Assembly: GCA_963576565.1 (NCBI GenBank)
Contig: OY755042.1
Location: forward strand, 96,776,185-96,840,184
Length of the DNA stretch: 64,000 nt
Direction: 5' to 3'
Source: Aspidapion aeneum
Taxonomy: Eukaryota; Arthropoda; Insecta; Coleoptera; Brentidae
The position numbers and the translations under genes were made by a program. Each line of letters opens with the position of its first letter. The first letter of the stretch is position 1. The notes under the pieces are model-generated. The model was not told the origin of the DNA and did no database searches. It saw nothing but the letters and a program-made list of their open reading frames with translations. Below, in pieces: positions 36,198-48,737 of this stretch.

Positions 36198-36256
36198 CCC
36201 TGGTTCAAGTGACATGACCATAATGCCAAATTCCAATAGAAAAAGCCATAATAGAC
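36198..36256 (-). CDS. Candidate signal-peptide exon of the chitin-binding mucin gene
   Basis: On the minus strand a long pyrimidine tract and CAG precede 36256, and GTAAGA follows 36198. The 59 bases carry two leading nucleotides and 19 codons reading LLWLFLLEFGIMVMSLEPG, a hydrophobic core with a plausible signal-peptidase region. The exon ends in phase 0, exactly what the exon beginning at 21704 (F-L-D-F-D, just before the first chitin-binding domain) needs. If correct, the intron is about 14.5 kb and full of transposons, and an initiator exon ending in phase 1 lies further upstream. The link is inference; the splice sites and hydrophobicity are seen directly. Confidence 0.5.
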
Positions 36257-38160
36257 CTGAAAAAAAACAAGAATAATTAGTTAAAAAAGAGATGTATTTT
36301 TAAACTTTAGAGAATGTTAAAGGACGTTAAGATCTAAGCCATAATTTTTTTTTTAAATGTTAATGCTTTAGTTTTTTTTTGCTAAATTTACTTTTTTTAA
36401 CATTTTTTTAACATGTTACAGTATTTTACATACACAGTCTTTTATAGCAATTCAATTCATATACTTAATTAAAATTAATAATCAAGGTTTTATTGTCTAA
36501 AAAACTAAATATGTTATTTGACATATTACTAATTGCACCTTTTTTAATAATTTTATACCTTCCGTGTCTCATATTTTGTAGAAAATTTTCCTTTTTACCA
36601 TCCTGTATCTCACAGTTGTAATAAATTAAGCCAGATATAAAAAAAATTCCATAAATTTCTGTCCTTCTGCCTTGGAATTTTTATCTCTAGAAGTTCTAGA
36701 CAGTTATTGCAACTATCTATTTACAAAATTTTATGAGCAAAAAGTTATTTATCCAATTCCAGATAACCATAGAATTTAAGCAATTTTTAATTCTGTGCCA
36801 TAAACGGATAGGTAATTCCTGTGTCTAATTGACTAAAATTAGTTTTTCGAAAATTGGGAATGAAATAAGGGTTTTTTGTCAGTTTACGCGTTTTTACACA
36901 CCTAAGCAAAAAATTTGTTTTTGTTTAATAACCATATTAATGTTCAAAAAATCTAAACGGCCCCCTCTTTTTGAAAGCCTGGGACTGCTCCACTTCCACA
37001 TCACTTATAAAACACATTTAATTAAGATAGTCGACATAATAAAAAATTTAAAAATTGAAGATTATTTTGCAAATAGGATACTAGACGCTAATTTGCATTC
37101 TGTTCAAATCGTGTCTTGGTACGAAAATCCTGCCTTGACTTTTCGCTGTGAAATTCCATCTTATACTTAAAATATGGCCTCGTGGAAAAAAGACCTTATT
37201 CTCTTTACCGTTGACGTCAAAATTAAGGTACAAATATTAAAGTTTGAAGGTGTCTGTGTGGTCAAACGTTAACGTATGAATTCGTTCGCTTATGCTACCC
37301 TTCTTCGGGCAAATTCTTTCGCCCTTCGTTGGTGTATCAATACGCTCATTTAAAAATATAATATGATAAACTTTTTTTTTTCTGTTGATGCCTTTTTTTC
37401 TTATAGGTCTTACTATCATACATCCTCTATCTATAATTTAATATTCTTTTATTTTTATTATGATGGAGTTTTATGGCTTTTTATATAATTAGAAATCGGT
37501 TAAATGTATTGCAATAAAAATTGCAAAGCTGTTTATATTTAAGTATTTTTAAACTTGTCTTCCTACTGTAGTAAATGTCTTCTCTTCAAGATGATTTTTG
37601 AAGATTTAAAAAAATTAAATTAAATTTTCTAAAGATTACATAGAAGTTTTAATAGGTTTTAACAGATTTAACAGTTTTTAGTTATTCATTAGATCAAAAC
37701 TTTGAGTTTTTCTTACTTTAAGGATCAAAGCGACATGTTTTCACTGGCTGGTTAAGCAAGAATTAATAAATTATTGGTTGAAGAAGGAAGTTTATTAAAC
37801 CAAGGGTGGTCCCAGACTTTCAAAATTGATTTTTGAAACATCAGTTTAGAGGGAGTTCTACAAAAAGTGAGGGTGAGTTTTTGAGAGCAATCTCAGGTGT
37901 CTGTGCATTTTTGATGTCAGGAATTGTTTTACTCTTTTCGGCTTTAAAAATTTTCAAAAAGGAAAAATAAGGTAAATAGTTTTTCCAAAACTCAAACAAA
38001 ATGCGTATCTATATAATGCAAAAATTTTAATTCCTTGGGAGAGATTGGTATAATATGGCACACTTTTTATTAAAACGTTAATATTTTTTTTTTAAATGGA
38101 GTTAAAAAAAACTAACAAAAATACATAACTTAATATACTTAAATATACAACTTGATGATA
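36257..38160. other. Region upstream of the candidate signal exon
   Basis: Very AT-rich. Open frames at 36829-37170 (+) and 37237-37419 (-) have no motifs I recognise. The initiator exon or promoter of the minus-strand gene may be here but was not identified. Confidence 0.35.
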
Positions 38161-38164
38161 GATG

Positions 38165-38660
38165 ATAATTCATCTTTGACTGGACCTTGCAGCTCTGTGA
38201 CCACCAGTGAGTCTATTGTGGCTCACTTTTGAGTGGTTTCTCACGACTGTATGCCCAGTCCTCTAAAAAGTTCAGCAATCAGTTTGGGTGAGATACAGTT
38301 CAGATCTTCCGAGTCAATCTGAGGTTTACCGAAAGTGTTCTGACGTAAACGTGCAATAGCCGGACATTCGCACTGTATATGTCTGACTGTTTTGTCATCC
38401 TCCATACACAGTCTACATTCGGTCTATTCTATTAGTCCCATTCTGTGCATGAGTACTCTCAGTCGACAGTGACCCGTAAAAAAACCAGTCACAATGCGTA
38501 TCTCCTGTCTGGTAAGTTCAATGATGTTCCTTTACAGGGTCCCTTATGAACTCTTTAGAGGGAGCCAGCTCTGGTATATTTATCCAGTATTGTCGGAAGC
38601 TATTCTCCATCCATTTTAACATGATTGATTTAGCAGCATTGTATGATATCCTCAGGGTTT
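38165..38660 (-). pseudogene. RNase H-type LINE, C-terminal fragment
   Basis: Read on the minus strand, the frames encode TGHCRLRVLMHRMGL followed by T-E-C-R-L-C-M-E-D-D-K-T-V-R-H-I-Q-C-E-C and P-A-I-A-R-L-R. These are the end of the RNase H-like domain and the CxxC...H....C zinc knuckle found at the C terminus of I/R1/LOA-group LINE ORF2. Several stops and at least two frameshifts interrupt it. A related fragment is in intron 1 of the receptor gene (48955-49600). Confidence 0.7.
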
Positions 38661-39219
38661 TTAATGAATCCATACGGTAAAACATATTTTAAACTAATAA
38701 ACTTAGTGTATCTTCTTTGCTGTACTGCTTACGCCTAATCGTCACAACATGTCGAGTAAAAAAGTGAGACTAATTTGAAATATAAGGGGTGTGTGTGTTA
38801 GTTTATCCTAGTTGGCCATATTAAACTAAATTCCCCTACGACGAATTAAAGGTAATCTTGTAAAACCATCGATTTATTAAGAAACACCTTATAATTTGCT
38901 GGCATAAAAAGATTGAAAGGTCAGAAAAAGGAAGCGAAAACATGATCTACAGCTGTAATTACGTGATCAAATTTGTTGTTCTTTGTTAAGTTTATGGTAA
39001 AAATATAACTTGAGATTGGTACACCTAGATTAAATTTTTGAAATTTAAAAATTGTGGGGCTAAAGGCTCAACAAATTAGGGTAAAGTGGGACAAGTTGGT
39101 GAATTTTATGTGTTAAAAATTTTGTACAGGATTCCAAACCACATGAAAAACAAAACTTTTTGCCAATACATAGGCGGTTTTTCCCTTTCAACTAATGTAC
39201 CATGATGTAGTAGGGGACG

Positions 39220-39350
39220 CCCCAAATGAGATGGGCGGACTATTTAAAGAAACATGCGGGAACTAGATGGATGAACATGGCGACAGACAGGGAAGAGTGG
39301 AAGATATTGGGGGAGGCCTATGTCCAAAGATGGATCGCAGAAGGCTAGTT
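39220..39350 (+). pseudogene. LINE family B 3'-end fragment
   Basis: GGGACGCCCCAAATGAGATG, then AAGAAACATGCGGGAACTAG and GGGGGAGGCCTATGTCCAAA. It encodes PQMRWADYLKKHAGTRWM and EEWKILGEAYVQRWI, the same 3' terminal coding as at 28000 and 46430. It is isolated, so it is a 5'-truncated insertion or a leftover. Confidence 0.8.
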
Positions 39351-39599
39351 AGAAAAGAAATACACTCGCCTATATGGCTCTACTTCACCTAAATAGCTGG
39401 GCATCAGTTTTCAAGAGATTTTTTTTTATATTTTCATACACATAAATTTTATTTTATACCTAGGTTGTACATACCTATATCTTGCTATAATGAATGAAGT
39501 ATTGCCACTTAGAGAAGATAAGGCTATACAAACACAAAGATACACGATTGTCTTGTCTATTATGTAATGCAATGAAGAAGCTACCTTCAAAGTATACAA

Positions 39600-40215
39600 G
39601 TCTGAAATAAAAAGTAGTACATTCTAGAACCTGCTTTGGTAATCTTTCGTCGTTCATCCGTTGTACATGGCCGTACCATATCAGTTGTCTTTTAGTGATG
39701 TCCTCCGTTATGCTTCCATCGATTCCCATTCTTTCTTTTATGATCTCATTTCTTATATGATCTGTTTTGAACATTCTCATTTATCTTCTTACTGCATCCA
39801 TTTCGATACTTTTCATTGTTGATTTATTTTTTTCTATTACATACCCATTGTTTCATATATGTTAAATTCTACATTCTTTTTATCTCTCTGCTCCATAAAA
39901 CACTGTTAAGACATCCAATAACCTTTTTTGCTTCTACTATTCTTTTTTGCAGTTCTTTACAGTCTTACACCCAAGTATACATACTGATTGCATGGAGATA
40001 TTGTTTGTCCATTGTCTAGTTCTAACTCACTCGATTCGTTTCCAATACATAAGTACCGTGTCTTATCCACGTTCACTGTTAACCCCCAGTTTTGTCATTC
40101 TTCCGTTGACTTTCTTATCATATACTCATATTCATATTTTTTTTACATGTGTATCAAGTTTCTTAGCTGTCTTCTGGTTTCTCTGTAGATATCTGTTCTG
40201 GGTCTCATTGCTCTG
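39600..40215 (-). pseudogene. LINE family A fragment, reverse orientation
   Basis: On the minus strand the sequence encodes WGLTVNVDKTRYLCIG and NQYVYLGVRL, then, after decayed sequence, RNEIIKERMG and RQLIWYGHVQRMNDERLPKQ. These match in order the C-terminal half of the 41451-44156 element (WGLEVNINKTEYMCIG, YKYLGLKI, QLVWYGHVQRMDDGRLPKQ). It is interrupted by stops and truncated at both ends. Confidence 0.8.
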
Positions 40216-40844
40216 TTGTACTAAGCCATTTCAAGCATGTGCGTTTTTTCTTCTTGACCATTTCCTGTATCGTTTAACTAACATTTTTATAAACTCTACA
40301 AAAACATGGAATTATAAAGAATACCTTTTTGCTGATGCACTTGCTCAGAAGTAAAACTAGCCACACTAATAGAGTATACTTTGAAAAATAAAATTCTCAT
40401 GTATTAAAATCGTGGGCACATAAACTTTAAAGTCGTTTTGCAGAGAAAGTGTAACATTTTTTTTCTTCAAAATTGACTTTGTATTTCGATACCGTATATG
40501 TTCAAAAAGGTAAACTACGTTGAATTTCGCAATGCCAAAAATAGGGAAACCATACAGGGCTGTTCAAACGAAACACAAAACACAGTATCCAACATTGTAG
40601 CCAAAACTCTGTTTTCTGAGGTCAGTGGCTTTTTTAATTTTTGTGCCCGAAATGGGCTAAATGTTATAGTTTTTTCGTTTTGAATTCTATATAAATAGTT
40701 TAATTTAATAATAAATTAATTAATAATTGTATTGAAGGTGAAGGTGAAGATGACGACCAAAAAAAAAGGGTTAATTTAAAATCAATGGTTAATTTACTTA
40801 CTTTTAACACAAACACTGCTTTTAGTAATATAAATGGGATCTAT

Positions 40845-41290
40845 CTATTTAGCCTCCTTCGATCCATCTTTAAACATAGGCCTCCCCCAACATCTTCCAC
40901 TCTTCCCTGTTTTTTCATGTTTCTTCAAATCGTCCGCCCATCTTATTTGGGGTCTTCCCTTGCTTCTCCTATGTTCCGACACGGTAAAAAAATTTGTCTA
41001 CAATGAAAACACGTTCTTTTCTTGAATAAATTGTTTTACCTTAAAGCAATTTGCTTTGATCTAAGACAATTTTTTTTACCGTGCAGGGTCTCCAGTTTAC
41101 AATCAATTTGTTCCATTGATCGTCTTTCTGTTTGATATTATGATCGGCAAATTTCCATTTCAATTTTGCTACTTCTCCTCTGACATCCCTTACTTTTGTT
41201 TTATTTCTTATCCATTCATTTCTATTCTATCTTTAAGCTTCAAATGTAACATTTATCTTTCCATTGATCTTTGGGTTTTGTTACGTTATA
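40845..41290 (-). pseudogene. LINE family B 3' end, reverse orientation, interrupted by a MITE
   Basis: On the minus strand this carries the family-B 3' region, from the TKVRDVRGEVAKLKWK-like coding near 41200 to GAAGGCTAAATAGATAGATCC at 40845. A 104-bp element at 40980-41083 splits it. Next to the outer side lies a run of 16 C (about 41327-41342). Confidence 0.75.
40980..41083. mobile_element. 104-bp MITE inside a LINE remnant
   Basis: The ends CACGGTAAAAAAATTTGTC and GACAATTTTTTTTACCGTG are near-perfect inverse copies of 19 bp. Comparison with the uninterrupted LINE copy at 46385-46430 shows that LINE sequence resumes on either side, although a few flanking bases are rearranged. Confidence 0.7.
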
Positions 41291-41450
41291 CATGTTTGAT
41301 TTTGTTTAATCCAAACCGAAACCAACCCCCCCCCCCCCCCCCGGTAGAGCCGCCCCTGATTATATAACCTTTACCGCTTGGTAACTTTATGAGCGACAGT
41401 GCCTTACTTATGTTTTATTAGTTTTAGTTTTATATCATTAATGTTAATCA

Positions 41451-44156
41451 GCAAAAGAAAAACATGCTCAACAAGGAGTATCTATTTTGGTCAACAAAAG
41501 ATTTAGAAAATATATCACCAACTGGGAAGCAGTAAATGAACGGCTAATAAGAATGAATATAACAATAAAAGGAATGAGACTTACGATTTTTGGAATCTAT
41601 GCGTATAATGACGATGCAAATGTAGCCGTGAAAGACAATTTTTTTGAAGAAATCCACAATGAAATATCAGCAGTAAGTACATCTAGAGAAATTGTAATAT
41701 TGGGAGATTTAAATAGTAGAACAGGTAACAGAGTAAATGATCTGACAGTTGGCCAATATGGAGAAGATGTTGTTAATGACAATGGAAACCGGCTTATCAC
41801 AGTATGTGAGCAATTAGACCTAAAAATCCAAAACGGTTTTTTCCAACATAAGAAAATACACAAATATACCTGGACCAAACCCTCACAAAACCTGAAATCC
41901 GTCATTGATTATCTTATCACTAAACAAAAGACAAAACTAAAAATTCAAGATGTCAGAACAAAGCGTGGATCAACATGCGGAAGTGATCACTATTTTCTGG
42001 AGACCAAAATTCTCTTTCCTTATCAAGGCCGAAGCCTCCATCAACAAAATCTTGATGATACAGTGAATGAGGAAATTGATCACTGTCAATATAATCTACT
42101 AAGCCTAGAACATGACAGCGTAAAAAACTTATACAGGGGGAGACTGAACGAAAAACTTAATTCAAGTTCAGGTGAAACCCCAGATGAGGAATACGAATGT
42201 ATCACATTAAGCATCCATCAAGCTGCAAAAGAAGCACTAGGATTAGTGGAAGAAACTCCTAAAAGAACAAAACCATACTGGTGGGATGCTGAGATTGAAA
42301 GTGAAATAGAGGAAAAAAGGAAATTATATCACACGTACTTATCCCAAAAGACAGATAGAAGCAGAGAAGAATACAAAATCGCGCAATCAAAGGTGAGAAG
42401 AATGATCAGTGATAAGAAGAATCAATCATGGATGAAAAAGTGCCAGAAAATAGATTCTTACTTAGGAGGTAGGAGAAGTACCGAGAGCTGGAAAACTATA
42501 AGCTCGATCAAAAAAGAAACATGCAGAGATATTATTTCACCAATACCAGACAAAGAATGGGATGAGCATTTTAAAAAACTTTTAACTGAAGATAGAGCAG
42601 AATTCAAGGAAGACGAAAGAGACAATATCATTAGAACGATGGGATCTCCAGTATCCCTCACAATATCTGAGGTAAAAAACGTGTGCAAAACCTTAAAAAG
42701 CGGTAAATCTGCCGGACCCGGAAATATCCCAGCTGAACTTATTAAATATGGCACTGAAGAATTGTTTTGTAGATTACGGAATCTTTTCCAAAGATATTTA
42801 AATGGAGCTGTAGTACCAACTGAGTGGAAAACGTCATATATATCCACAATACACAAAAAAGGAAGGAAAGATATATGTGACAATTATAGAGGTATATCTG
42901 TAACTAGTACGCTAAGCAGAATATATGGCAAAATAATAAGAAATAAAGTGGAGAGCGAATATAAAGATATGGAGGCAGAAGAACAAGCTGGTTTCAGGGC
43001 GGGTAGATCGACTTCAGATCATCTCTTTTGTATAACCCAAGTTATTGAAAAGAAAATGGCATACGGACAAGAGCTCCATCTGCTTTACGTAGATTTGCAG
43101 AAGGCATATGATAGTATACCACTAAATCTACTTTGGAAAGCGTTGGAAAAGACAAACATAAGCGTACAACTAATTAAGGCCATCAAAGAGTTATACCGCA
43201 ATAGTAAGGCAAAAGTTAAAATAAAAGGAAAACTAACCAAAGGCTTTCAAGTAAATAAAGGTCTTAAACAAGGTTGCTGTATCTCGCCTACGCTCTTCAA
43301 GATATATTTGGAACAGGTCCTTAAAGTATGGAAGAGAAAATGCCAAAACATGGGAATTCCGTTGAATGAAACCACCTTGTATACTTTATGTTTCGCCGAT
43401 GATCAGATAGTGGTGGCTCAGGATTATGACGACCTCGAATATATGACACGAAAACTAATAGAAGAGTACAATAAGTGGGGACTAGAGGTTAATATCAATA
43501 AGACAGAGTATATGTGTATTGGTGGAACGAAACAGGATCTAATCTTAAATACTGGGCAGCGAATTCAGTCCTGTGATGAGTATAAATACTTGGGTCTAAA
43601 AATTACAGCTGACGGAACACTAGACAAAGCTATAAAAGATAGAAACGTACAAGGAAGAAAAGCAATAACTTTATTAAATGGAATAATTTGGGACCAAAGT
43701 ATATCAAAACATAACAAAAAGCTTATATATAACACCATTGTAAAAAGTATTATTACATACGGCTCAGAAGTATGGCCAATCAAAGATAGAACAGAAAAAA
43801 TGCTTTCCGCTACGGAGATGGACTATTGGAGAAGAGCAGCAGGGAAATCAAAAAGAGAAAGAGTTACCAATCAAAGAATAAGAGAAATTATGACAGTGGG
43901 TGAACGTACTCTAGTGGATGATATAAGAACAAAACAACTGGTGTGGTACGGACATGTACAAAGAATGGATGATGGAAGACTGCCTAAACAAATATTACAA
44001 TGGAAACCAACTGGCCGAAGAAAACGAGGAAGACCAAGGAGAAGCTGGAGAGAAGGAATAGATAGTGAAATAAGAATAAGAGGCCTAGATGATGAATTAT
44101 GGGCAAACAGAAACGAGTGGAGATTGGGTATCGGAAGACGTAGAACGTTGTGAAAC
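41451..44156 (+). CDS. LINE family A ORF2: endonuclease (partial) and reverse transcriptase
   Basis: The open frame runs without a stop from about 41451 to TGA at 44151-44153. The N terminus is truncated inside the apurinic endonuclease domain (GVSILVNKRF is the first recognisable part). The rest of that domain is present: GDLNSRTG, NGNRLITVCEQLDLKIQNGFF, SVIDYLI and GSDHYFL. The reverse transcriptase follows, with SAGPGNIPAELIK, AGFRAGRSTSDHLF, VDLQKAYD and FADD, so catalytic aspartates are intact. The C terminus carries WYGHVQRMDDGRLPKQ and a basic KRGRPRRSW region. The long intact frame suggests recent activity of the family, although this copy lacks its 5' end and could not mobilise alone. 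An RTE-like or related clade is likely; clade assignment needs phylogeny. Confidence 0.9.
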
Positions 44157-44224
44157 CGATAAATATATATATGTTAATCAGAGCTGATCAATCATTCACT
44201 CTTAAATTAAATGCAAGAGCAAAG

Positions 44225-44264
<40 letters not shown>

Positions 44265-44300
44265 ATATAAAAAAAGAAAGAAAAGGAAAGAAGTCGAATT
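44157..44300 (+). repeat. LINE family A 3' tail with GA microsatellite
   Basis: Short untranslated tail after the ORF2 stop, then about 17 GA units (44230-44262), then an A-rich stretch with AAAGAAAG. This is probably the 3' end of the retroelement insertion. Confidence 0.6.
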
Positions 44301-44469
44301 AAGAAACGATAAATATAAATAAATAATGTGGGTCAAAAAATCGTTTTAACAGTTGTGTAATTGAGCATTAAAAACATTATGCATAGTGCATTAATTTCAT
44401 TACAATCAATTCTGCGATTATCAAAGCTTTAAAGTACAATCACCCCATACTCTTTTCTCTCCACATATC

Positions 44470-46575
44470 CTAATAGAACCAGCCAACCCAACAAATACAA
44501 CATTCCACTATACAGGGTGTTCGGCACATGAACCGTCAAAATTTTTTGGGATATTGTTGGGGTCATATTTGCTACCTTTTCAACCTTGGAACTTGGGTCC
44601 TAAGAGTCACGGCTAAAGAGATATGAATTTTTAATTTTTTTTCTCAAATTATCCAAAATCCCACCTTTAAACCCTCGTAAGCTTTTTATTAATGTCTGGA
44701 AAAGTACCATTTTTTAAAAATAATGCTGTAATCTTATGCTTCTTCAACTAATTTCTTTTTCTTAAATTTTTCTCAAAATACCCAAAATCCCACCTTTAAA
44801 CCCTCGTAAGCTTTTTATTAATGTCTGGAAAAGCACCATTTTTTTTATAATTCTGTAATCTTATGCTACTTCAACTAATTAATAGATTTGTTAAAATTTA
44901 TGTTCCAAAGGGACATACGAGGTTTTTTATTGAAGAACATTAGTGATTTTGTGAAAAAAAATCAATTTCAAAATAAAAATTAAAAAAAGTATCGACAATT
45001 GAGAACTTCATTTTCTTTTAAAAACTTCTCTAGTTGAATGCCTTTCTAACGGTATGCTACACACACATTTCTGCTTTAAAATACGGAAATTCCGTTAGAT
45101 GGGCGAGACTCGTTCGGAATTGGTAAGAAAAACAATTTGATGTTTATGATCGTTTACCTACTTAAGCAAAAGTTAACTTTTAACAATAATGTATTGTGTT
45201 CTTTATTTATAAATTTTGTTCGAAACGATCATAAACATCAAATTGTTTTTCTTATCAAGTCCGAACGATTATTGTTCGTCTCACAGAATATCAGTATTTT
45301 AAAGCAGAATTGTTTTTTAATCAATGTGTAGCATACCGTTAGAAAGGTAATCAACTAGAGAAGTTTTTAAAAGAAAATGCAGTTCTCAAGTTTGAAATTG
45401 ATTTTCTTTCACAAAATCACTAATGTTCGTCAATAAAAAACCTCGTATGTCCCTTTGGAACATAAATTTTAACAAATCTATTAATTAGTTGAAAAAGTAT
45501 AAGATTACAGAATTACAAAAAAAAAATGGTGCTTTTCCAGACATTAATAAAAAGCTTACGAGGATTATAAGGTGGGATTTTGGGTAATTTAAGAAAAAAA
45601 TTTTAAAAATTCATATCTCTTTAGCCGTGACTCTAAGGACCCAAGTTCCAAGGTTGAAAAAATAGTAAATGACCCCAACAATATCCCAAAAATTTTTGAC
45701 GGTTCATGTGCCGAACACCCTGTATATTGTGTTTATAGACTATGAAAAAGATTTCGATAAAGCATCTTTTATTAATAGCCGAATAGATCACAGACACACA
45801 GATTTAATAGTCATTATATATAACGAAGCAACCAAGCCAATCCGCATAAGACGAGGTTCCGACCAGGGTGACACAATATCCACTAAATTATTTAACCAAG
45901 CCCTAGAAGATATTTTTAAAAACTTAGATTGGGTAGAAATAGGCATCAAAGTAAGCGGACAATACTTGAATCACCTAAGGTATGCTGACGGTATCGCCTT
46001 AATAACAGATAAGAAAAAAGAACACATCAAAATGCTAGAAGAACTGGATACAGTAGCTAAAAATATAGGCTTAAGTATGAACTACACTAACTAAACTCAT
46101 AATAAACACTTATCTTCAGTATCTTAAAAGGAACGTGTATAACTAATGTATTCGTTATGTGCTTACATATGAATCCCAGACCTGGACGCTTACAAAATCA
46201 AACATGGTTAAGGTATTCCAAGGTAGGACAAATCTTACATATAAAGCTAACAGATAGAAATAGGAATGAATGGGTAAGAAATAAAACAAAAGTAAGGGAT
46301 GCCAGATGAGAGGTAGCAAAATTTAACTGGAAATTTGCCGGTCATAATATCAGACAGAAAGACGGTCGATGGAACAAATGCATTGTAGACTGGAGACCTT
46401 GGGAAAATAAAAGTAGGGGTAGATCCCAAATGAGATGAGCGGACGATTTAAAGAAACATGCGGGGGGGACTAGATCAAAGAACAGGGCGACACACAGAGA
46501 AGAGTGGTAGATATTTTGGGGGAGGCCTATGTTCAAAGATGGATCAAAGAAGGTTAGTAAAGTAAAAAATATCGA
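44470..46575 (+). pseudogene. LINE family B copy split by foldback 4
   Basis: LINE sequence up to CATTCCACTATA (44512) continues after the foldback with TATTGTGTTTATAGACTATG (from 45725). The downstream part encodes FIDYEKDFDKA, RIRRGSDQGDTIS, LDWVEIGIKVSGQYL and LRYADG, i.e. reverse-transcriptase motifs with the second catalytic Asp of the YADD-type box changed to Gly. It then continues to the shared 3' end with GGGGGAGGCCTATG. Stops after 46094 mark it as dead. Confidence 0.85.
44513..45722. mobile_element. Foldback element 4, TA-flanked, CAGGGTGTTC ends
   Basis: 1,210 bp, with ends CAGGGTGTTCGGCACATG and the inverse at 45705-45722. TA is on each side (44511-44512 and 45723-45724). Arms of about 550 bp fold back on one another. 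The left arm carries a direct duplication of about 125 bp (blocks CCACCTTTAAACCCTCGTAA at about 44661 and 44790) that the right arm has only once. A short open frame at the centre (45137-45331) is palindromic and not a gene. The unoccupied site CACTATATATTG at 27575 fixes the TA duplication. Confidence 0.88.
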
Positions 46576-48737
46576 AAATTTGCAATTTTGTGCGGTAAGT
46601 GTATAACTTTCGCCAGCCACCTTACTGAGCATAAGTTATTTAATTTTATTAATAAATCACAAATCGATTATTTCCTACTGTGTAAATTTATTGTTAATAC
46701 AAATTATTGTTGAAATCAAATTAATTTGGCCATGCAATATTTTTTCTCAATGAATATTAAATTTTGCGTAATATTGTGAATAGGCTAGGTTTAGGTATAA
46801 GTAAATTTTTAATAGATTTTAGAAACTAGGGACAACAAAGTAAGTAAAATGGACACGGCAATGCATTGGGCATAATATGACCAACTGAGGCAAAACTAGA
46901 GTGGTAACCTAACTTTTTCCAATGTTTAGGCCCAGAGTTTTTGCCAATGCTCAAAGGTGCCATGTGTTATCAGGGGAAATGAATCGACCTCTGCCTTCCG
47001 TAGAATAAAGGTACTCTCTGACAGGGAGTGTTAGCACCTGTCTAGGGTCCCTTTCCCAGGGATACGAGAGAAGACCATACCGGTATGAAAGGCGGAGAGG
47101 AAGGACCTGGGTACGGTGGACATAGCTTAGGTCGCAATCCTTCTTTTTGGGAAAAATGGAAAAGAAAAAACACAGCAACGTCTGACTCATAATGAGCGGT
47201 TGCAAGCAGCGCCTGTCCCAGAATGGGCGGCTGAATATAAACTCACCAACATGCCTGGCAAGCGTGGTGTTTTAATGCCAATACCCTCAATGGAAAAAAT
47301 CATGGCGAGTTTGAAAACAAAAGGAATTGGTCCCCAGGTGGGAAGGAAACTCTCCGAATCCCACACCTCTATGGTCTGCCTCACGAAATCTGGGGGAGGC
47401 AAAAATTTGCTTGTGAGAAAAAGCATCCAACGCACAAAAACAAAACAAAAAGCCGACAGACGTTGCGAGGACTTGAACCAAAAAGTATTTGTTTGAGGGT
47501 CCGTCTGTTAATTTTGTTGTCAAGCCTTGTACATATATTTTAAACTTTACCACAAAGTGGCTAATTAACTACTTATAAATTATTATATCAAACTTTTTTG
47601 TTTTAACTACTTTTCTGCATGTGTTTAACTTTTAACTTATGACATAAATATAAACGTATTTCAATTTAATTTAAATAAAAAAAAGAGTACTGAAAAATGT
47701 AATTGCATATTCAGTTAAAAACTAACCAGGAACGGGTCTAGGCTTACAGGCAGGTTTCCAGGCTGTGGTAATTATTTATCTAACAACTACCATTAACAAA
47801 CATCTTTTTTAGATTTAAATCTTTTTGTTAAAAAATCTACTAACTTAACATAATTCAGTGACGTGCCTTGTAAATAAAATAAAGTTGGGGAGGTGTTTAT
47901 TTAGCTCCAATCCATAAATACCTATATTTTCATAAGTTCTTCTATGTTTTAAAACTATACGTACCGTTCAGCTAGAGTATTGAAATTTTAACGTTTTGTT
48001 TTCTTGAAATTTTCGCCCATTCAGATATGTTTGTAACGCCATAGCGTCACTAAGCTACCAAAATTTAAAAGTATCATATCAATCATGACGAATCTCTAGT
48101 AGGTGCTATTTCAAATTGAGTACCCAGAGAAGAAATCGTACATGCTCTCTGGCTTCACGCCTAATAGTGTTCCAAAAATAATTAATTCAATTTATTATAT
48201 TTTTATTTTATTAAAAAGATTTAAAATGGATGCTTTAAAATGGCCACTTTTCTTATTTCACCCGTTAGTCCCTCAATATAATTTTGTAATCAAACTTAAG
48301 AAAAAAAGAAAGTGGCGGACAAAAAAGTTAACATGGCGAATCCAAAATGGCAGACTATTCTACTAAATTCGAAATTTGGCTGAAACTTATCAGTCGTACC
48401 AAAAATTTGAAAATTATTATGGCATAAACGTTTGGTTATTGTTATATTAGCCCGGACACATTATGGGGTGTTATCAAGTGCTGCCGTTACAATGACACAA
48501 TGATTAATAATGTCTAATGAATGCCTATTGCAAGTTAAAACTTTTGTACAATCAAGACAAATTTATTATTGTGATTTTTAAAATCCAGTTTTTTAATATT
48601 AATAATAAATAAATGAACAAAATTTATATGTATAAAAATGCTTGTCCATGAGCTTAAGTATCAATTACCTATTATTTTGTGCCGTGAAGTAATAACGAAC
48701 TTGTTGGTTTAATTGAATAAATACATTTTTATAAAAA
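46576..48737. other. Region upstream of the odorant receptor
   Basis: A GC-richer block at 46930-47500 has an open frame on each strand (98 codons at 47200-47496 +, 84 at 46951-47205 -). It looks repeat-derived, but I cannot classify it. The last 150 bases before the receptor ATG are AT-rich and should include its promoter; no motif is called. Confidence 0.4.

Noticed and set aside
36829..37170. 113-codon plus-strand open frame
   Set aside because: No domain, start context or splice support; composition matches the surrounding AT-rich DNA.
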